DNA from: Pseudomonadota bacterium
GTDB lineage: Bacteria > Myxococcota_A > UBA9042 > GCA-2863065
Direction: 5' to 3'
NCBI GenBank assembly: GCA_005776725.1
Contig: SXOO01000241.1
Span: 1 to 46,233, forward strand
DNA length: 46,233 bases
Position 1 is the first letter of the stretch. Every line of letters begins with the position of its first letter. The notes under the pieces were generated by a model, which searched no databases, was not told where the DNA came from, and saw nothing but the letters and a program-made list of their open reading frames with translations. Made by a program: the position numbers and the translations under genes. Shown piece by piece: positions 1 through 12,863 of this stretch.

Positions 1-63
1 GCTGGGGCCGGGGCAGCAGAGCTCCCCGGCCCGGTCACCTCCGCGCTCCCGCGCTCCGGTGAA

Positions 64-92
64 TTGACGGCGCAAGGTCAGCTACCTAGTGT
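64..92 (+). promoter_or_regulatory. sigma70-like promoter, probably leaderless, for the collagen-like gene
   Basis: A -35 box TTGACG (64-69) is followed by exactly 17 nt and a -10 box TAGTGT (87-92, TANNNT type). The ATG at 101 begins 8 nt after the -10 box, where transcription would be expected to start, and no Shine-Dalgarno sequence is visible. This predicts a leaderless transcript and supports ATG 101 over the in-frame GTG at 89, which lies inside the -10 box. Confidence 0.5.
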
Positions 93-100
93 GGCGGCCC

Positions 101-1069
101 ATGGGTATACGATTCGCTTTTCTCGCCGTCTTCACCGCCTCCGCCGCGGCCGAGGCCGGCGTTCCGTCGCGCCTTCAGGTTCAGGGTGTGCTCACGACGT
201 TCGGCACGCCCGTCCCCGATGGCAAACATACCCTAGCGTTTACGCTCTACCCGGACCCGACCGGGCTCGTGCAGGCGTGGTCCGAGGTGCACGCGTCGGT
301 TGATACGAAGGACGGCGTGTTCTCTGCCATCCTCGGCGAGCTCGCGACACTGGACCCGGAGGTGTTCGCCGGCAGCGACGAGCTCTACCTCGGCGTGGCG
401 GTCGACGGTGAGGAGGAGCTTCCGCCGCAGCCGGTGGGCACGGTGGCGTTCGCGTTCCGGGCCGCGCGCGCCGACGAGGCCACCGTGGCGCGCGGTCTCA
501 CCATCCACGCCGGGCCGCCGGAGCCGTGCACCGCCAACAACCTCGGTCGTTTCTTTCTCAATACGCAAGACGGCTTCGCGCACATTTGCACGAGCAGCGG
601 CTGGTCGAGGTTCCAGGGCCCGAAGGGCGACACAGGACCGGCAGGGGCGCCAGGCGAGAAGGGCGATACGGGAGCGCCAGGAGCGCCAGGATTGCCGGGA
701 GCCAAGGGAGACAGAGGCGATCCAGGCCCGCAAGGCAATCAGGGCCCGCAAGGCAGCCCAGGACAACAAGGCAGCCAAGGCCCGCAGGGCAACCCAGGCC
801 AGCAAGGCAGCCAAGGCCCGCAAGGCAGCCAGGGCCCGCAAGGCAGCCAAGGCCCGCAAGGTAACCAAGGCCCCCAAGGCGACGCCGGTCCGACCTACGG
901 GTGCTTCATGCGCTCATCGTGCCCAGGAGGCACAACCGATCGCGGCCAGATCGGCATCATCGTCCCCAACGGCAACTTCAATGCGAGCTGCGGCGCGATC
1001 GGCAACGGCGGCAGTGCCTTCAACGACACCTGGACTTGGTGCCACCCGCGCCTCTGCTGCGCGAACTAA
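101..1069 (+). CDS. secreted collagen-like Gly-X-Y repeat protein
   Basis: This 322-aa protein starts with a short signal peptide (MGIRFAFLAVFTASAAAEA), so it is exported. Residues about 20-170 form an N-terminal domain I do not recognise by name. Residues 173-265 are 31 uninterrupted Gly-X-Y triplets, the hallmark of a collagen triple helix. The first part of the repeat uses charged triplets (GPK, GDT, GEK, GDR) and the second almost only GPQ, GSQ, GNQ and GQQ. The last 60 residues hold several Cys (CFMRSSC, WCHPRLCC) and look like a small disulfide-bonded cap. Bacterial collagen-like proteins are usually surface or extracellular trimers. The start at ATG 101 is chosen because the signal peptide begins there and a promoter fits it; GTG 89 is the alternative. 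The next gene is convergent. Function is inferred only from the repeat. Confidence 0.8.
   Translation: MGIRFAFLAVFTASAAAEAGVPSRLQVQGVLTTFGTPVPDGKHTLAFTLYPDPTGLVQAWSEVHASVDTKDGVFSAILGELATLDPEVFAGSDELYLGVAVDGEEELPPQPVGTVAFAFRAARADEATVARGLTIHAGPPEPCTANNLGRFFLNTQDGFAHICTSSGWSRFQGPKGDTGPAGAPGEKGDTGAPGAPGLPGAKGDRGDPGPQGNQGPQGSPGQQGSQGPQGNPGQQGSQGPQGSQGPQGSQGPQGNQGPQGDAGPTYGCFMRSSCPGGTTDRGQIGIIVPNGNFNASCGAIGNGGSAFNDTWTWCHPRLCCAN
617..895 (+). repeat. Gly-X-Y encoding tandem repeat
   Basis: Thirty-one consecutive 9-bp Gly-X-Y codon triplets. In the second half the DNA itself is nearly tandem, with 18-bp units close to ggcccgcaaggcagccaa, which suggests growth by slippage or unequal recombination. 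The repeat also creates long spurious ORFs on the other strand. Confidence 0.85.
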
Positions 1070-1235
1070 CCCGTCAGAGGTGCTGGACGCCCCCGCCGGG
1101 CATCGCGCCCGAGGATGAGCTACGCGTCGGCGACCTTGCGGAGAGCCAGGTCCGCGGTGGCTATGCACAGCACCCGAGTCGGTGCGTTCACGACCCCGGC
1201 TCGCTCAAACAAGTCCAGCCAGCACGCCCGCGTCG

Positions 1236-3626
1236 CTACGGGGCGCCACATCCGGGGATCCAGTAGTGATCGCAGCCCAGCGCCGTGCAACTGTCTGACG
1301 TGCACGGTTGGCTGTCGTCACAGTCGGAGTTTGCAAGACAGCTCTCGCCGATGAGCATGCCCGCGAGATCGGCTGTCGACTCTCGCACGAAGATGACCAA
1401 AGCCTTCCCCCCGCCGGTCGGTGCGACGTCCGCGACGCGGTAGTTGGTGCCAGCGGTGAACGTGAGAAGGAAGGAGACCGCCGGCTCCGTGACAGCTCCG
1501 GTCGAAGACCACCGGACCAGGCGATGCGACATGATGACCTCGTTCACGAGGAGGTTGACCACAGAGATCGCGCCACCTGCGTCGAGCGCCGTGCTGATGG
1601 CGCTAGAATTTGGGGAATTGCCGGAAACGGGGCCAGACGCCAAGAGGTGGTGCGTCGGTCCGAACACGCCGGCGGGGCCAATCAGCCAACTGCGCACCTG
1701 CAGATAACCTGCGATCTCGTTGTAGTACCACGGTGCGACCGTGCTCTGGGCCTCCAGTAGGAGCCCGCCGCCGATGGCCATGTATCCGTATCCGCCGGCA
1801 CCGCCGCCCTGACCGGACCAGAGGACCGCACCGTTCGGATCACGATACTCTTGCTTCTGTTGCGAATTCCCAGGCCTGTGGAGCGAGCTGCCGTCCTTCG
1901 CGGCAAAGACCCTATGGTCCCAGCCCTGCACCGTGTCCGGGCCGGATGCAGTCAGGTAGTCGCCCGCCGAACCGTGGTCGTCGGGCTGGTCGTCGACCCA
2001 CGTCACGAACCCGAATCGGTCGTATCCCCGCAGTACACCGTCAGGCTGGTCGCTCGCGAAGCCGCCGCCGGGGAGCGCTACGCCCTGGCCGTTGTCATGA
2101 CCAAAGCCGAAGTGCTGGGCCTGATGTTCCGCACCGACCTTGCAGCCGTGGCCGGTCAGCAACTGGTAGCGGCTGCCCATGTTCAGCGCCAACCAGACTT
2201 GGCCCTGAGCCGTATCGTGGAGGCGCAGCAACTGACCACCCGCCGCGCCAGTCGCCAACGGAAACAACGTCCCGACGCCGGCAGGCTGGCACAGCGGGGC
2301 CACCGGCAAAGGGGGGACCACCGTCCCACAGGCGGGGATGGGCTCGAAGGAGCAGCCCGTCGCCGCGTTGCAGCCGTCGAGGGTGCACGCGTTCCCGTCG
2401 TCGCAGGCGAGCGGAGCCCCCGCCAAACAACCCCCGGCCGAGCAGGTGTCGCCGACGGTACAAACGTCTCCGTCGAAGCATGGCGTGTCGTTCGACACGT
2501 GCTGGCAACCCAGACCGGCGGCGCATCCGTCGTCGGTGCACGGGTCGTCGTCTGCACAGTTGACGAGCTGCCCGCCACCACAGCCGAGCGCCCCGCACAC
2601 CTCCCCGACCGTGCAGGGATCGCCGTCGTCGCAGGCGCCGGGCGCGGGCAACGTTGTGCAGGCTCCCTCCGAGCAGGTGTCCAGCGTGCACGGGTCCCCG
2701 TCATCGCACACCACCGGCACGCCGACACACCCCTGCGCCCCGCAAACATCCCCGGTCGTGCAGCTGTCGCCATCGTCACAGGCCCCGGTGCCGGTTGGCA
2801 GCCCCACGCAGCCCTGGGCCCCACCACACTGATCGACGGTGCACGTGTCGCCGTCGTCGCACGGCAGCTCATCGGTGAGCCCGTCGCAGTCGTCGTCGAC
2901 CCCGTTGCAGAGATCCGCCGCGGCCTCCGGAGCCGAGCACTCGGTCAGCCCCACGGCGGTGCAGACCCTGACTCCAGTGCATGTTCCCAACTCGGTCGAA
3001 CGTGAACAGGGTGTCTCCAGCGCAAGCCGGGCCGAGCGCTCGCTGCACGGGCAGCTCCCGAGGTCGGCCACGCATTGCTCCAGCTCGACTCCGCCCACGG
3101 TGCGGGTCTCACAGGAGAAGCCGCCGGGGCAGCCAGCCGCACAAGGCGCGCCGCAGAAGCGCCCCTCCGGGCCGTAGTCGAGGCATCTGCTGCCTTGGCT
3201 GGTCGATGTAGAGCAGTCGTCATCCGTGGAGCATGGCCGGCAGAGGCTGGGGACGACAGACAGGCACACGAACGTGACGTCTCCCCCTCCGCCGGTGATC
3301 GGACGGCACTCGAAGCCGGGGAAACAGGCGTCGACGCAGGGCTCCGCGCACACCGAATCGCCGAGGTGCTCCACACACCAGCCACTCGCGCAGTCGACGT
3401 TCGAGACGCATCGAAGCGGACCCGTTCGGGCCGGAGTGACCTCGGATAGCGCGACCACCTCGCCGCTGTTCGTTCCGGGCGCGTCAGGCCCTGCGGAGTC
3501 GGTGACTGACGCCGGCAGCGCCGGCTCGCCACCGCAGCCGACGGCGATCCAAGCGGCGGCCAAGAAGGGCATTGAACTCAGCCCATTGGCGCCACGAGCC
3601 ACGGACGTTGGGGCGCTGCGGACCAT
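1236..3626 (-). CDS. Cys-rich lipoprotein with DDGDxCT-type repeats
   Basis: This 796-aa protein starts with a hydrophobic segment ending in a lipobox-like AVGC (about residue 30), so it is probably an outer-surface lipoprotein. A Cys-rich stretch (about 60-230) precedes one MopE-like motif CNGVDDDCDGLTDE, followed by a run of seven or eight units of the form CDDGDxCTxxxCxxxxGC to about residue 440. The C-terminal 350 residues are Gly/aromatic-rich and may be a beta-propeller-like or adhesin domain; the last Cys-rich motif is near the C-terminus. Asp-rich units of this kind resemble calcium-binding loops. ATG 3626 is chosen because a promoter ends just upstream; ATG 3572 (MPFLAAAWIAVGC) is an alternative. 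No enzymatic function can be named. Confidence 0.75.
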   Translation of the reverse strand: MVRSAPTSVARGANGLSSMPFLAAAWIAVGCGGEPALPASVTDSAGPDAPGTNSGEVVALSEVTPARTGPLRCVSNVDCASGWCVEHLGDSVCAEPCVDACFPGFECRPITGGGGDVTFVCLSVVPSLCRPCSTDDDCSTSTSQGSRCLDYGPEGRFCGAPCAAGCPGGFSCETRTVGGVELEQCVADLGSCPCSERSARLALETPCSRSTELGTCTGVRVCTAVGLTECSAPEAAADLCNGVDDDCDGLTDELPCDDGDTCTVDQCGGAQGCVGLPTGTGACDDGDSCTTGDVCGAQGCVGVPVVCDDGDPCTLDTCSEGACTTLPAPGACDDGDPCTVGEVCGALGCGGGQLVNCADDDPCTDDGCAAGLGCQHVSNDTPCFDGDVCTVGDTCSAGGCLAGAPLACDDGNACTLDGCNAATGCSFEPIPACGTVVPPLPVAPLCQPAGVGTLFPLATGAAGGQLLRLHDTAQGQVWLALNMGSRYQLLTGHGCKVGAEHQAQHFGFGHDNGQGVALPGGGFASDQPDGVLRGYDRFGFVTWVDDQPDDHGSAGDYLTASGPDTVQGWDHRVFAAKDGSSLHRPGNSQQKQEYRDPNGAVLWSGQGGGAGGYGYMAIGGGLLLEAQSTVAPWYYNEIAGYLQVRSWLIGPAGVFGPTHHLLASGPVSGNSPNSSAISTALDAGGAISVVNLLVNEVIMSHRLVRWSSTGAVTEPAVSFLLTFTAGTNYRVADVAPTGGGKALVIFVRESTADLAGMLIGESCLANSDCDDSQPCTSDSCTALGCDHYWIPGCGAP

Positions 3627-3632
3627 GCGGGG

Positions 3633-3661
3633 ACCGTACCCGGCGGCCACCGGCCTGTCGA
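3633..3661 (-). promoter_or_regulatory. sigma70-like promoter, probably leaderless, for the Cys-rich lipoprotein gene
   Basis: On the minus strand TCGACA (3661-3656), a 17-nt spacer and TACGGT (3638-3633) end 6 nt before the ATG at 3626. No Shine-Dalgarno sequence lies in between. The same arrangement occurs before other SD-less genes in this window. Confidence 0.45.
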
Positions 3662-3769
3662 GGTGGGGCGCATCCGTGAATTGATTTTACATCGCGTGGT
3701 CAAGCCGACCGCCGCAACGCCTCGAAGAGACGCTCGAAGCCTCCTGTGCTCGCGTACCTCGAGGTGCGC

Positions 3770-4909
3770 CTACCCGTCGACACAGGAATCGAAGGGCGGC
3801 GCCGCGCACACCCCCTCCGCGCACCGGCCGGTGAAGCAGAAGTCGTCGTCCTGACACGGCGCTCCGATCGAGACCTGCTGCTGACACGTGTCCTTGATGC
3901 ACTTCAGCCCTGTTGCGCATTGAACGAGCACGCCGTCCCCCTTGAGGCAGGCGGCCCCCGCGGCGGGCAGGTTCGCGCACTTTCCGGCCTGCCCGCACGC
4001 CTGACCTGTGGGGCACTGATCGGGGACGGCGATCTTGCACGAGGCTCCAGCACTGACCCGGTTCTCGCACTTCCACTGCATATCGCTCTGCACCGCGCAC
4101 ACACTGCCCGGCTTGCACAGGCGCCCCTCGAGCGGATTGCACGCCGAGCCGAGCGGCGCTTGGAACAGGTCGTCGAATGGTGTACAGCGGCTCGTGCTCC
4201 CGCCAGCGCTGCCGGAGGGAACACAGGTGGTGCCGGGTGCGCAATGGTCGTTTTTGGTGGTGCACTCCGCGCCAGAGGCGATCAGCGCCTCGCAAACGTC
4301 CTCGACGCACGCGAGGCCGGCAGCACATCCCTCGTCATCTTCGCAGCGCGCACCCGCCTCGGCCTTGGCGGTGCACTTCCCCGGACACGCCGCTTCCATG
4401 TCGCACCAGGAGCCCGTAGCGCACTCCAGGGAGTTGACGCAGGGATCGCCCACGGCGATCTGGCCAGCCAACACCGAGCTGCACTCGGCGGGCAGCGCGG
4501 ACAAGAAGTCGCAGGAATCCGAGGTGGCACTAACGCAGGCGCTGAGCGCCGACGTGTTCAGGACGACCGTGCCTTTGTCCAGGCCCTGCTGAAACAGCGG
4601 GAAGGTGACCTCGTCGAGGATGGGCCCGATCGCCTCTTCGCAGTCGGTGACACCGAACGAAGCCGCGGCCTGACCGAAACAGTTGTCGACCCCGTCGCAG
4701 GTTGCCTGGACCCACTGGTCCCTAACTTGTTGGAGGCTGCCGGACGTTCCGGACCCTCCGCCGGACCCGCCGCCCGGCGTGCCGCCGGTATCGCCGCCAG
4801 ACGTGCTGCCGGAGGAGGTCGCGTCGCCCTTGCCCCGTCCGCCACCCCCGCTGGAGCAAGCCGAGATCCCAACAAGAAGAACTGCAATCACCCCTGTCAT
4901 TCCGCGCAT
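3770..4909 (-). CDS. Cys-rich lipoprotein (Dickkopf-N-like)
   Basis: This 379-aa protein has a clear lipoprotein signal (MRGMTGVIAVLLVGISAC, Cys 18), then a Gly/Ser-rich linker to about residue 60. A predicted helical region with a few Cys (60-165) is followed by about 200 residues with a Cys every 5-10 positions (pattern GxxCxxxxxCxxGxxC), like the Cys-rich repeats of many myxobacterial surface lipoproteins. The longer reading frame to 5035 is rejected because ATG 4909 has a good ribosome binding site (GGAGGG) and the signal peptide begins there. It is a single gene, convergent with nothing close, and divergent from the gene at 5140. No substrate or partner can be seen. Confidence 0.8.
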   Translation of the reverse strand: MRGMTGVIAVLLVGISACSSGGGGRGKGDATSSGSTSGGDTGGTPGGGSGGGSGTSGSLQQVRDQWVQATCDGVDNCFGQAAASFGVTDCEEAIGPILDEVTFPLFQQGLDKGTVVLNTSALSACVSATSDSCDFLSALPAECSSVLAGQIAVGDPCVNSLECATGSWCDMEAACPGKCTAKAEAGARCEDDEGCAAGLACVEDVCEALIASGAECTTKNDHCAPGTTCVPSGSAGGSTSRCTPFDDLFQAPLGSACNPLEGRLCKPGSVCAVQSDMQWKCENRVSAGASCKIAVPDQCPTGQACGQAGKCANLPAAGAACLKGDGVLVQCATGLKCIKDTCQQQVSIGAPCQDDDFCFTGRCAEGVCAAPPFDSCVDG

Positions 4910-4913
4910 GTGT

Positions 4914-4919
4914 TCCCTC
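4914..4919 (-). promoter_or_regulatory. ribosome binding site deciding start 4909
   Basis: On the minus strand GGAGGG lies just upstream of ATG 4909. It supports this start against the longer frame that would begin at 5035. Confidence 0.6.
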
Positions 4920-5139
4920 CAGCCCCCGTGCGTCCGAGGGTGCGTCAGGCAAGCGGGCAAACTGTATCGACGTAAAGGGCCTGGAGGAAGGAATCCCCCG
5001 CTCCGCGCGCTCGCTTCGGCCACCGCGCGCCCCACAGGAAGAGGTGCGCGGCGCCGTGCGCGGGGCTCTTGCTACCGGCGCAGCCACGCGCGGCGGGTGC
5101 CTTGCGGCTCGGCCCCCGCGCTGGCAGGGTCAGCAACCC

Positions 5140-6105
5140 GTGAGCGCAGGAATCGTCAGCCTTGAGGTCGCCCCCACCGCGCACGCGGCCGCGCACTACC
5201 ATCTGCTCGCGCACTTCGACCTCGGGCGCGAGCCCGCGAATGCCTTCAACCCGGTCTACGTGCAGCGGGTCGAGGCGCGGCGCGACAAGGGCGCCAAGAG
5301 CGCGAGCAGGCAGCTCGGTCGCCTTCACAGCGTCTATCGCGCCGCGGCGGGACGGCACGTGCTCGGCATGCTCCCGCTCGCGGCCGACGACGCCGCGGCT
5401 TGGGACCGCCTGCTCGACTCGCTGTACACCGGGGAAGCGAACGCGAACGATCCCCCGCTGCTGCGCCGCGCGCTGGCGCCCTTGGCTGAGCGGGGCGGCC
5501 GCGAGCTCCTGGCGCTGTGGCGCGAGCTGCTCGCCGCGGAGGCGCGCGCCTTCTGGGACGCCCACTGGCTGTCCGGGGTCAGCCTCTCGGGGGACGACGG
5601 CTCAGGGCTCCAGAGCTACCTCCAGCTGCACCTGGTGCCCCTGCTCACCGCGTTCTTCGGGGGCGTGCCGCAGCGGGTCCGCCTGGTGCCCACCGAGGCG
5701 CTCGGGGCGAGGCCTTTCTCGCTGGTGCGGGACGTGGGCGAGCACCGCATCGCCGTGTCACCCGTGCTCAAGACCGCGTTCTTTCAGGTGTTGTTGGCGA
5801 TGGTGAAGGTGCGGACCGATCGCATGATCCGGCCGTTCCTGCCCGCCGAGATCCGGCAACGCCCCGAACACCCAATGAACCAGCAGATGCGGGTGGACGC
5901 GGCGATCACCGTGGCCCACCACCACCTGCAGCGGCACCGCCCGGAGCGACTCCCCGAGCTCCGCGCCTGGGCGCTCCGGCAGTTCGAGACGACGCAGCGG
6001 CAGCCGCAGGCGGCGCTGGAGGCCCTGGCCCCGATGGCGCTGATCCCTCAGGAGGCCCACGGCGCAGTGCAGGCGCTGCTGGACGGCAAGGACCCCGGTC
6101 CGTGA
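5140..6105 (+). CDS. hypothetical protein, translationally coupled to pyroglutamyl-peptidase-like gene
   Basis: I do not recognise this 321-aa protein. It has no signal peptide and no clear membrane segment, is rich in Ala, Leu, Arg and His, and looks globular and cytoplasmic. Visible features are an early His cluster (HAAAHYHLLAHFDLG), a central region with WDAHW, and another His run (VAHHHLQRH) around residue 265. These His groups could bind a metal but no known motif is complete. The start GTG 5140 is chosen over the frame extending to 5044 because the upstream codons are Arg/Gly-rich and low in typical coding character; no strong SD is seen. Its stop overlaps the next start (GTGA at 6102-6105), so both genes probably lie in one operon and may act in the same pathway. 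Confidence 0.7.
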   Translation: MSAGIVSLEVAPTAHAAAHYHLLAHFDLGREPANAFNPVYVQRVEARRDKGAKSASRQLGRLHSVYRAAAGRHVLGMLPLAADDAAAWDRLLDSLYTGEANANDPPLLRRALAPLAERGGRELLALWRELLAAEARAFWDAHWLSGVSLSGDDGSGLQSYLQLHLVPLLTAFFGGVPQRVRLVPTEALGARPFSLVRDVGEHRIAVSPVLKTAFFQVLLAMVKVRTDRMIRPFLPAEIRQRPEHPMNQQMRVDAAITVAHHHLQRHRPERLPELRAWALRQFETTQRQPQAALEALAPMALIPQEAHGAVQALLDGKDPGP

Positions 6106-6722
6106 GCACGCCGAGCGGCCACACCCGGGCTGCGGGCACCCCACCCCGGATCCTGGTCACCGGCTTCGAGCCGTTCCTCACAGCTCCCGCGGGCCCGGGG
6201 GCGGCTCCCCAGCTGCTGCCGAACCCGTCGGCGGAGGTGGCGGAGCGGGTCGCGCGCGAGCTGGGGCTGCCGTGGGCGGTGCTGCCGGTGGCTTTCGAGG
6301 CCACGTGGCCAGCGCTCGCGCCGCTCCTCTTGGAGGTGGACGGCTGGGTCGGGGTGGGCCTCGCCGCGGCGCGCGGCCGTGTCGAGGTGGAGACGTTGGC
6401 GATCAACGTTCGGCACAACGCCACGCCAGACAACCGCGGCGCCCAGATCGTAGACAGCGTCATCGACGCCGACGGCCCGCTCGCGCGACGTGCCGCGTGG
6501 GATGTGGCCGGGCTCGTGGCCAGCCTGACCGCGATACACCCGGTGGCGCAGAGCCATCACGCGGGGACCTTCCTGTGCAACGAGGTCTTCTATCGAGGCC
6601 TCGGCGCGCTCCGCGGGCGGGCGGCCTTCGTCCACATCCCGCCGGCGGAGGTCGTCACGGTCGTCGAGTCGATGGCGGTTGTCGCGGCGGTGGTCGAGGC
6701 GGTCAGGGCGAGCTCTCGGTGA
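6102..6722 (+). CDS. pyroglutamyl-peptidase I family protein (peptidase C15)
   Basis: This 206-aa protein matches pyrrolidone-carboxylate peptidase, which removes N-terminal pyroglutamate from peptides. The family start motif ILVTGFEPF is at about residues 16-24. The catalytic triad of the family can be placed: Glu97 in VETLAIN, Cys159 in GTFLCNEVFY and His178 in FVHIP. The length fits the family (about 200-220 aa), and there is no signal peptide, so the enzyme should be cytoplasmic. The GTG start overlaps the stop of the upstream gene by 4 nt. The family's GQAGGR segment reads GLAAARGR here, so it is a divergent member and substrate specificity may differ. Confidence 0.85.
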   Translation: MSTPSGHTRAAGTPPRILVTGFEPFLTAPAGPGAAPQLLPNPSAEVAERVARELGLPWAVLPVAFEATWPALAPLLLEVDGWVGVGLAAARGRVEVETLAINVRHNATPDNRGAQIVDSVIDADGPLARRAAWDVAGLVASLTAIHPVAQSHHAGTFLCNEVFYRGLGALRGRAAFVHIPPAEVVTVVESMAVVAAVVEAVRASSR

Positions 6723-6834
6723 GCCGCCGGGGGGGTGTGCTGCTCGCCGTAGCGTCGCGCCCGACTCTGCTCCGCGGCCGCCGGCCTGACGCCATCGGAA
6801 CGGCCCCTTAGGTCATTGTGGACGGAGGTGCCCG

Positions 6835-7125
6835 ATGGGCGACGTGACGCGGATCTCGGCTCTCATTTCGGTCAACACACGGGATCGCCTGGAGCGATAT
6901 GCCAAGGCCCGCGGGCTCGGGAAGGGGGCCGTGATCGAAGCTGCGCGGGAGCACCATCTACAGTCCCTCGACGAGATTCCGGCCGACTTGGTCGTACCCG
7001 CCCGGATCGTCCTGACACCGGAGAGCTTCGTACGTGTCATGGACTCGGTGCTGAACCCGCCGCCTCCGACCGACACGATGAGGGCGCTCATGGCCGGAGA
7101 GGCGGTCGGGGCTTCGGGTGATTGA
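6835..7125 (+). CDS. orphan antitoxin-like protein (RHH/DUF1778-like)
   Basis: This 96-aa protein has an N-terminal segment (VTRISALISVNTRDRLERYA) that fits a ribbon-helix-helix DNA-binding fold, followed by a C-terminal part (RIVLTPESFVRVMDSV, then a Pro run and a short helix) that resembles the toxin-neutralising tail of DUF1778/TacA antitoxins. Those antitoxins bind an acetyltransferase toxin and repress their own operon. The ATG has a good SD (GGAGG, 6824-6828). No toxin gene follows: the stop is only 59 nt from the end of the convergent SGNH gene, and the upstream gene is a peptidase. It may be an orphan antitoxin or a stand-alone RHH regulator. The family assignment is by pattern only. 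Confidence 0.7.
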   Translation: MGDVTRISALISVNTRDRLERYAKARGLGKGAVIEAAREHHLQSLDEIPADLVVPARIVLTPESFVRVMDSVLNPPPPTDTMRALMAGEAVGASGD

Positions 7126-7183
7126 GACCCGGTCGAGTCCAACGCCGCGGAAGTCCGTCGCATAGCGGGCGCTCCGCGGCCGG

Positions 7184-8419
7184 TCACTCGCCGGGCCACG
7201 GGAGGTGCTCGATCAGGTTGGCCCCGCCCTGCGCCAGGCTGTGGTCGATGATGATCCGGAAGCCTGCCAGCGACGGATGGATCCCGTCGGGGAGGTAGTC
7301 GAGCGGTCCGGGGAGCTGCTTGAGTCCGCCGGGGAACGGCGAGTACGCGGGTGGCCCGCCGGGCTTCGGCACGGTGCCTGGTGCGTACGCGATCGGTGGC
7401 AGTAGGAACGGTGGGTGGGGTACGTCGCCCACGGTGTGCTGCAGGATTCCGAAGTTGTGCGCGTAGTGCACCCCCGGCAGCCCGGCGATCAGCGCGCGCT
7501 TGCGGCTCTCCAGCTCTATCAAGACGTCGTTGTACGACTCGGTGTCGTAGTGCGGGAGGTCATTGTAGGTCTTCAGCAGGTCGTAGTGGAGGAAGTCGTA
7601 GCCCACCACCAGCACCTCGAGGTGCGGCCGCCCGGTGGTGATCGTGTTCAGCAGCGACTCGATGTTCGCGAGGATGCCGTCGAGGGCGGCGTCCTTCAGG
7701 AACGCGGGGAGGAGCCCCAGACCCTTCCCGATAGCGCTGTTCAGGTCGTTGCCACCGATTGTGAGGATGAGCAGCTCGGCGGGGGGCTGGGCGTCGAGGG
7801 CCGCGGCCAGCAGCAGCAGCTTGTTGCCGTCGTTCGAGGCCCAGTCCTCGGCGGTGGAGCCGCCGACCACGGTGGTCTCGAACGACACCGGGATGGCCCC
7901 ATAGCCGAGGGCTGCGAGCGCGTCCTGGGTGGGCAACGCGAGGCCCACCGACCAGCTGTCGCCGGCGATCACCACGCGGTCCACGAGGTCGGGACCGGCC
8001 GAATCCGGAGGGGAGTTTGCGTCGGCCGGCGGGCCGATCGCGTCGATCGGCGGGGCGCCAGAATCGACCGCTGCGCCGTCGGCTGGGGTCCCAGCGTCCT
8101 CCGCCGCGGCGCCCCCGTCCTCCGGCTGGGCGTCAGAATCGGCCGATGAGGTGCCATCCGACGGCGTGCCGGCGTCTTCCAGCAGGGCGCCGCCGTCGTC
8201 TGGCGGGCCTCCGGCGTCTTCCAGGCCGGCCGGGGCGTCTGCCGCAGCGGCGTCCGCTGGGTCGCCCGGGCCCGGCGCGCCGACGTCGCCCGCTTGGCCA
8301 TCGAGCGAGCTCGCGGCGTCGAGTGCGAGCTCCCTGCCCACCGGCAGCCCTTCGCCGCCCGTGCCGTCGCACGCGAAAACCGCCAGAGCCAAGACCGCTG
8401 ACCAGCCCCTGACGCGCAT
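7184..8419 (-). CDS. SGNH/GDSL hydrolase lipoprotein
   Basis: This 411-aa protein begins with a lipoprotein signal (MRVRGWSAVLALAVFAC, Cys 17). Residues about 25-145 are a low-complexity linker rich in Ala, Asp, Pro and Gly, typical of surface lipoproteins. The catalytic domain follows, with the family blocks in order: VIAGDSWS (block I, nucleophile Ser), a Gly in VVGGST (block II), IGGND (block III, Asn) and DGIHPS (block V, Asp/His). These enzymes are esterases or lipases acting on acyl or acetyl groups; the substrate here is unknown. ATG 8419 is preceded by TGGGGG as SD and starts the signal peptide; the longer frame to 8704 is rejected. It is divergent from the repeat-protein gene at 8589. 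Confidence 0.85.
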   Translation of the reverse strand: MRVRGWSAVLALAVFACDGTGGEGLPVGRELALDAASSLDGQAGDVGAPGPGDPADAAAADAPAGLEDAGGPPDDGGALLEDAGTPSDGTSSADSDAQPEDGGAAAEDAGTPADGAAVDSGAPPIDAIGPPADANSPPDSAGPDLVDRVVIAGDSWSVGLALPTQDALAALGYGAIPVSFETTVVGGSTAEDWASNDGNKLLLLAAALDAQPPAELLILTIGGNDLNSAIGKGLGLLPAFLKDAALDGILANIESLLNTITTGRPHLEVLVVGYDFLHYDLLKTYNDLPHYDTESYNDVLIELESRKRALIAGLPGVHYAHNFGILQHTVGDVPHPPFLLPPIAYAPGTVPKPGGPPAYSPFPGGLKQLPGPLDYLPDGIHPSLAGFRIIIDHSLAQGGANLIEHLPWPGE

Positions 8420-8588
8420 CACGTGCCCCCATGACCACTGCTGCGAACTCGTGTACCGGACTCCGCGAGCATCGCCGAGACAGGCGGCGCGCGCAAAGCA
8501 CGTGGATACATGGATCTGCGGCGGGCGGCTCCGCAAGTCGGCAGGAGCGGCCCTGGGCCCGTGGTATACGGGCGCCGGAGGTGCCCCT

Positions 8589-12660
<4,072 letters not shown>

Positions 12661-12671
<11 letters not shown>

Positions 12672-12729
12672 TCCGCGCTCAAGCGGGGACGCCAGGCCTT
12701 GATGCATCGACTCCCGCATCGCCCTGGCC
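12661..12729 (+). repeat. dispersed intergenic repeat, copy A
   Basis: This stretch starts over the stop codon of the DUF4215 gene and matches 19167-19230 over about 65 nt, most strongly in its first 48 nt (gccgatcct.atcc...gctca.gcggggac, then ggccttga). I estimate over 80% identity in that part by eye. It contains a small inverted repeat ccgc-gctcaa-gcgg. No known repeat family is recognised. Confidence 0.5.
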
Positions 12730-12863
12730 GCGGGGAGCGCCGCGCTCACCCCGTGACCTCCTCGGTCTCGATTCACGGCACGGGAGCGGCCGCGGTCGGT
12801 TGTCCGGCGTTCGGCGCGAGCTCGCTGGCCTCGCAGCGGGAGCGACGCGTAGAGTAGGACCCG

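Noticed and set aside
233..877. Minus-strand frame with ALRALAAL repeats
   Set aside because: It is the reverse reading of the Gly-X-Y repeat.
1120..1305. Possible short gene in the gap after the collagen-like gene
   Set aside because: The 61-codon frame overlaps the end of the Cys-rich lipoprotein gene and has no SD or recognisable domain.
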